A stretch of DNA of 64,000 nucleotides, from positions 1,798,001 through 1,862,000 of the forward strand of contig NZ_CP045915.1 of assembly GCF_009650095.1 (NCBI RefSeq), read 5' to 3'. Positions 60,407 to 64,000 of the stretch are shown in pieces (the first letter of the stretch is position 1; each line of letters begins with the position of its first letter). Both the position numbers and the translations under genes were made by a program. The notes under the pieces were generated by a model. That model did no database searches. It was not told the origin of the DNA and was given only the letters and a program-made list of their open reading frames with translations. This stretch comes from Gracilibacillus salitolerans. GTDB lineage: Bacteria > Bacillota > Bacilli > Bacillales > Amphibacillaceae.

Positions 60407-61662
60407 AGCAAAAAATCAAAGGGGTAGTCATGGAGGTTCAAGAATACCAGATTGTCCTAATGTGTGATGATGGTACGTTTCGTAATGTTCCTCGTGATAA
60501 ACATGACATACCTGTTATTGGTGAGTATGTGACATATCGAGTAAAGAAATCCCCTTTACTGCAATGGAATAGAAAACAAGTATTACCACTAGTGGCACTA
60601 GCTGCGATATTATTAGTTGCCATTATGAATAGTTCTTTTTATCAACCGCAACAACAAGCTTATCTGCTTGCTGTTGATATTAATCCAAGTATGGAAATAT
60701 CGCTAGATGAAGATTTAAATGTAATAGATATAACTGGTTTAAATGACGATGCAAAACGTGTCATTAAAGACTTGGATGTGAAAGGTAAACCAATCGACAA
60801 AGTGATTAATGATATGGTTGTTCGTTTAAAAGATGAGCAATATTTATCCGCAGATACGCCTGCCATCATTACTGCGACGTGGATCGGTTTGCAGGATCAT
60901 TCAATTTCGAATGATTTACGTTCAGTGGAAAAAATATTCAGTCATTCTCTTGGGGAGAATCATGTTGAAGCAGAAATGGAAGTTTATGTCGAAAATGAAC
61001 AATATTATAAGGAAGCAAAAGAAGTAAACCTGTCCGTCAATTCTTATCGGTTGTACCAGAAAATGATTAACGACGAAGTGGTAGTTGATATTAATGAGGT
61101 TCAAAATAAGTCAATTAAAGAAATTCGTCAGATGGCAGAAAAAGCTAACAAAATAAGAAATGATGATCATGATAACCCATCATCTTCTCAAGATAAAGAG
61201 GAAGTACCTTACAAAGAAAAAGAGGAAAAAATAAACTCATCGTCTAAGTCCAACTCTGGTGAAAGTTCTAGTAATCGTGTTCCAAAAACAGAGCATGCAA
61301 AACAGCCTGAAAAAGACAAAAACGGTAAAGAAAACAAACAAAATGCTGAGCAAGCCCTATCTAAGAAAGAAAAGCATAATAGCGATAAAGAACGTGATAA
61401 TGAAAAATCTGCGCCTGAAAAATCGAATCCACCATCAAATGATAAAAATGAGGAAAAGAAAATGGAGAAACCTCCATCAAATGAAAAAACTAAAAAGGTA
61501 CAACAGAAACAACAACCCAATAATCAAAAACCAAATGATCCTGAAACACCAAAGAAGGCTGAGGAAAAAGCGGGAGATAAAGGCAAACCAGAAGAAAAAT
61601 CGACTGAGAAAGTGCCAGAAGATCACCGTCAAGATAAAGGGAATGATAGTAACCGGAAGTAA
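60403..61662 (+). CDS. rsgI: Membrane anti-sigma factor RsgI
   Basis: 419 residues. Cytoplasmic RsgI_N domain (1-52; KGVVMEVQEYQIVLMCDDGTFRNVPRD), one membrane helix (about 58-76), an extracellular conserved domain (about 85-250; AVDINPSMEISLDEDLNVIDITGLNDDAKRVIKDLDVKGKPIDKVINDMV) where regulated cleavage occurs, and a 170-residue disordered Lys/Glu/Pro/Asn tail. Clostridial RsgI tails often end in carbohydrate-binding modules; this one has none. GTG start overlapping sigI. Confidence 0.92.
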   Translation: MKQKIKGVVMEVQEYQIVLMCDDGTFRNVPRDKHDIPVIGEYVTYRVKKSPLLQWNRKQVLPLVALAAILLVAIMNSSFYQPQQQAYLLAVDINPSMEISLDEDLNVIDITGLNDDAKRVIKDLDVKGKPIDKVINDMVVRLKDEQYLSADTPAIITATWIGLQDHSISNDLRSVEKIFSHSLGENHVEAEMEVYVENEQYYKEAKEVNLSVNSYRLYQKMINDEVVVDINEVQNKSIKEIRQMAEKANKIRNDDHDNPSSSQDKEEVPYKEKEEKINSSSKSNSGESSSNRVPKTEHAKQPEKDKNGKENKQNAEQALSKKEKHNSDKERDNEKSAPEKSNPPSNDKNEEKKMEKPPSNEKTKKVQQKQQPNNQKPNDPETPKKAEEKAGDKGKPEEKSTEKVPEDHRQDKGNDSNRK

Positions 61663-61726
61663 GATTAATCTATTTTTAAAGCGTATCCCAAATACAGTAA
61701 TAATAGAAATCCTAATTTAGATTTAA

Positions 61727-61761
61727 CAAAAAAGAGCAGAACCACAAAAGGTCTCTGCTCT
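61727..61761 (-). terminator. Terminator of the EAL gene
   Basis: AGAGCAGA (61733-61740) pairs with TCTGCTCT (61754-61761); on the minus strand followed by a T run. May also act for rsgI. Confidence 0.85.
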
Positions 61762-62584
61762 ATCTCTTTGCCGAAAAATAATTATCTTCTTTATCATCCA
61801 TTTCATATTTTCTTATCACTTCTAATGATTCTGGTCGTGCTAATAAAAATCCTTGTACAATGGAAACACCAATGGCCTTTGCCATTTCTAGATCCTCAAG
61901 AATTTCGATGCCTTCTAAGACAAATTTGGTATCCGTGTTGTAACAGTATGTCACAATGGACTTTACCATTTCTTGTTTTCGACTTGACTTGGCTAGATGC
62001 TTGGCAAAAAATCGATCCATCTTAACAATGTCAGGCTGTAATTCGACAATTGCCTGAAGGGAAGAGACACCTTTTCCTACATCATCTATAGCAATTAGAT
62101 AGCCTTCTGTTTGTAATTCATTTACCATGGCACTAAAATAGTCGACGTTTTGAATAATTTCAGATTCATTAATTTCAATCATGATTTGATTAGCTGAAAG
62201 TGTTGTTTCTCCTAAAATCTTGTTTAGTTGATCTAGAAAATCAGGATCGGCTAAGTTAGAAGGAAAAACATTAATCAGAATCTTTTTTTCTTTAGATGTA
62301 CTTTGATTAATCTTATCATAAGATTGAAGCGCTTTTTTTATCGATCGCATTTCTAACTCAAAAAATCGATTGGTATGACTTGCTTTTTCGAAGAGAATTT
62401 CGGGTTTCTTAAATAAATCAGTTCTTAATAATGCTTCATATCCAATAGGAGTTAAAGTTTGCAGATCATAGAGACCTTGGAAATGGTGCTCGAATTTCTC
62501 ATTATCAATTAAATCATTGATTTTTGCAATAGACATCCGTCCATCCTCCTCAAACGCAACAATGACATCATTACTATTGATCAT
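61760..62584 (-). CDS. EAL-domain cyclic di-GMP phosphodiesterase
   Basis: 274 residues, stand-alone cytoplasmic EAL domain after a short N-terminal stretch (about 30 residues). Catalytic set appears complete: GYEALLR (EAL motif), NVFPSNL Asn, IEINESE Glu, AIDDVGKG with the Asp pair (DDFG variant), DIVKMDR Lys, LEGIE Glu and VQGFLLARP Gln. It would hydrolyse c-di-GMP to pGpG and so tune the nearby riboswitch gene and other targets. Monocistronic. Confidence 0.9.
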   Translation of the reverse strand: MINSNDVIVAFEEDGRMSIAKINDLIDNEKFEHHFQGLYDLQTLTPIGYEALLRTDLFKKPEILFEKASHTNRFFELEMRSIKKALQSYDKINQSTSKEKKILINVFPSNLADPDFLDQLNKILGETTLSANQIMIEINESEIIQNVDYFSAMVNELQTEGYLIAIDDVGKGVSSLQAIVELQPDIVKMDRFFAKHLAKSSRKQEMVKSIVTYCYNTDTKFVLEGIEILEDLEMAKAIGVSIVQGFLLARPESLEVIRKYEMDDKEDNYFSAKR

Positions 62585-62778
62585 ATAGTATAATATATCA
62601 GTCCGTTACAATGTACCTATCATTTTACAACATTATCTAATTATTTTCTATACTGTTTATAGATTTATTTGGACATTAGAGAAAATGGTTTATCCTCAAG
62701 TCTTTATGGTGGAAGCTTTAGTTATTCTTGCATCATTTACTTCGTCGAATGACTATCCCGTTAAAATTTCCCTGAAGT

Positions 62779-62810
62779 GTAAAAAAGAATAGGTGTTAGA
62801 ACCTATTCTT
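62779..62810 (-). terminator. Terminator of the TasA-like gene
   Basis: AAGAATAGGT (62785-62794) with ACCTATTCTT (62801-62810); minus-strand T run follows. Overlaps the stop codon. Confidence 0.88.
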
Positions 62811-63438
62811 CAGCAAATTTATTTCGTTTGAGATAAAGTAGGATAAGTGATCCTGCTAATAATAGGGCACCACCGATTAAAAGGATGTTAAACATAACCG
62901 TTGCTGTGCTTGGTAATGGTGAACCATCCGTTGATTGACTGTCAGTTGAGATCGGAAAGGTGGATGTTTCGGTTTTCGTGTCATCATATGCTGTAATAAT
63001 AATTTCTGCGTTTGTTGTTAATCCCTGATATTCATTTCCAGATTCAGGTGGAAATAGGAGGAATAGATCAATTTTGTCTACACTGTTAGCTAGTAAAGGC
63101 AAATCATTAATTAATGAAAAATTAGATAGTTTATCATGAAATAATACTTCATCACCTTGTGTAATTTCTAGCGATAATTGATTATAGAACATTTCGGAAC
63201 CATCTATATAACGAACGTTAATATCATAGGTGATTTCATTATCTGTTTGATTACTGACCGTGATTTCTCGCTCAGCCCAATCGCCAGGCTTTAGGTTTTC
63301 CAGGTCAAATAGATTTCCGTTTTCACTAAATGTACCGTTTAGATCTATAATATTATTGTTACTTGTTGCTTGTAGAATTGGAACAAATAATAGAAAAAAC
63401 AGTAGGGTAGCACTGAAAAATATTTTTGGTTTTATCAA
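62803..63438 (-). CDS. TasA/camelysin-like protein with LPxTA anchor
   Basis: 211 residues, TTG start seven bases after AAAGGTGGGTG. Signal peptide (about 1-25, ending LQATSNNN), then a jelly-roll-like beta domain with the TasA/CalY pattern FDLENLKPGDWAEREITVSNQTDNEITYDINVRY (about 44-77), a short linker and LPSTA, membrane helix and KRNKFAEE tail. TasA and camelysin form biofilm fibres and are matured by SipW, whose homologue is encoded just upstream. The wall-sorting signal is an unusual addition to this fold. The sinR-like gene in this window could repress it, as in B. subtilis. Confidence 0.8.
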   Translation of the reverse strand: MIKPKIFFSATLLFFLLFVPILQATSNNNIIDLNGTFSENGNLFDLENLKPGDWAEREITVSNQTDNEITYDINVRYIDGSEMFYNQLSLEITQGDEVLFHDKLSNFSLINDLPLLANSVDKIDLFLLFPPESGNEYQGLTTNAEIIITAYDDTKTETSTFPISTDSQSTDGSPLPSTATVMFNILLIGGALLLAGSLILLYLKRNKFAEE

Positions 63439-63464
63439 TATAATTCACCCACCTTTTCAAGGGA

Positions 63465-63487
63465 GCTATATGTTAGGGACATATAGC
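63465..63487 (-). other. Leader hairpin between signal peptidase and TasA-like gene
   Basis: GCTATATGT (63465-63473) and ACATATAGC (63479-63487) form a perfect 9-bp stem 15 bases before the ribosome site of the TasA-like gene, without a T run; possible processing or attenuation site. Confidence 0.5.
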
Positions 63488-63560
63488 ATTAATTGTATTC
63501 TGGGAACTTGTTTATGAGTTGCTTTACTTCGATTATGATTCTAAAAAAAGGCTATAATTT

Positions 63561-64000
63561 TTACTCTTGCTCAATTGATTCCTTTACTTTCGATTTAGAG
63601 GGTTGTTTGAATTCTATTTGGGATATCGCCTGCCAAATGGTGAACGCTGCGTATCCGAGTAATAGAATACCAGGTACGATTAATAAAATGGCGCTGCCTG
63701 TTTGTGAATGTGCAAAATTGACGACATATCCTAAATAAGGAATGGTGAAACCTTCATATTCCGCAACAACATTATCAGAAAGAACAGGCTTTGGATCGAC
63801 TGCATTATTGTTGTCTCCTTTTGTTTCATACATGATATGTTCACCGCTTTTAATAACTTCTGCAACACGGTGAGTAATTAAATTTTCGTCTTCATTTATA
63901 AAGGTAATGACATCACCTTCATTAAACCTTGTCATGTCGCCACCTGGTTTTATGGCAATGATCGATCCTGTTTGCATATCAGGTTCCATGGATCCAGATA
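63561..64000 (-). CDS. SipW-type signal peptidase I, 5' end missing
   Basis: Archaeal/eukaryotic-type signal peptidase (Ser-His) as in Bacillus SipW. The frame is open to the window edge; the codons just inside it read SGSMEPD, with the catalytic Ser, and a His follows in ITHRVAEV. KGDNNNAVDPKPV is the third conserved block, and a C-terminal membrane helix is at about residues 98-118 of the visible part. The gene reads toward the TasA-like gene 122 bases away, in line with SipW processing this substrate. N terminus with the first membrane helix lies outside the window. Confidence 0.9.
   Translation of the reverse strand, partial: SGSMEPDMQTGSIIAIKPGGDMTRFNEGDVITFINEDENLITHRVAEVIKSGEHIMYETKGDNNNAVDPKPVLSDNVVAEYEGFTIPYLGYVVNFAHSQTGSAILLIVPGILLLGYAAFTIWQAISQIEFKQPSKSKVKESIEQE

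Overview
The window looks like chromosomal DNA of a low-GC, motile, salt-adapted member of the Bacillaceae (the Gracilibacillus / Oceanobacillus / Amphibacillus neighbourhood is my best guess; genus not provable here). Reasons: the Bacillus-type order yvyE-degS-degU-degV-comFA-comFC-yvyF-flgM-flgN-flgK-flgL-yviE-fliW-csrA-hag, strong AGGAGG-type ribosome sites with frequent TTG/GTG starts, SinR, SigI/RsgI, a class D sortase with LPxTA-type sorting signals, and very acidic secreted proteins.

Layout. (1) 1-12156: four consecutive secreted GH43 glycosidases (first one cut by the window edge) with LamG, Ig-like and AbfB modules; three end in LPxTA cell-wall sorting signals, the fourth has none. 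This looks like a surface arabinan/arabinoxylan-degrading operon. (2) 12157-12909: a repeat-rich gap with a nested palindrome and an inverted pair of a structured repeat. (3) 12910-15267: the pxpB-pxpC-pxpA 5-oxoprolinase operon on the minus strand. (4) 15513-20389: two paralogous chemoreceptors separated by a decayed IS3-family element that landed exactly in the loop of the first receptor's terminator (GGA target duplication). (5) 20424-30239: a FUSC-like membrane protein, an IDEAL-domain protein, an SDR lacking its catalytic residues, a Gfo/Idh/MocA oxidoreductase, a NERD/zinc-ribbon protein, a lipoprotein penicillin-binding protein, class D sortase, SinR, VanZ-like and YvyE. (6) 30396-42363: the degSU - comF - late flagellar block ending in flagellin, with sigma-D promoters before flgM and hag and a CsrA target in the hag leader. 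(7) 42488-55348: an AT-rich island directly after hag: a Maf-type (DUF115) flagellin glycosyltransferase, NeuB- and NeuA-like nonulosonate enzymes, a TylF-like methyltransferase, a large glycosyltransferase, two sulfotransferases, RfbA, RfbB, a DegT aminotransferase and a WbqC-family protein. (8) 55349-64000: a tiny ORF with an operator-like dyad, a lipoprotein, a YycO/YiiX-like cysteine hydrolase, a c-di-GMP-I riboswitch in front of a lipoprotein gene, an acidic coiled-coil exported protein, sigI-rsgI, an EAL phosphodiesterase, and a TasA/camelysin-like LPxTA protein next to a SipW-type signal peptidase (cut by the window edge).

How it fits together. The sortase (28061-27480) is the plausible anchoring enzyme for the three GH43 proteins and the TasA-like protein, which share the extended signal LPxTATxxFN. 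DegSU, SinR, sigma-D/FlgM, FliW-CsrA and c-di-GMP elements (riboswitch plus EAL enzyme) place much of the window on the motile-versus-sessile switch. The post-hag island most likely decorates flagellin with a nonulosonate or dTDP-amino-sugar glycan that may be methylated and sulfated; the two sulfotransferases make this the most unusual system in the window. A second unusual observation is three intergenic arrays (22170-22330, 25230-25355, 36350-36510) built of short motifs phased at 21 bp, two helical turns.
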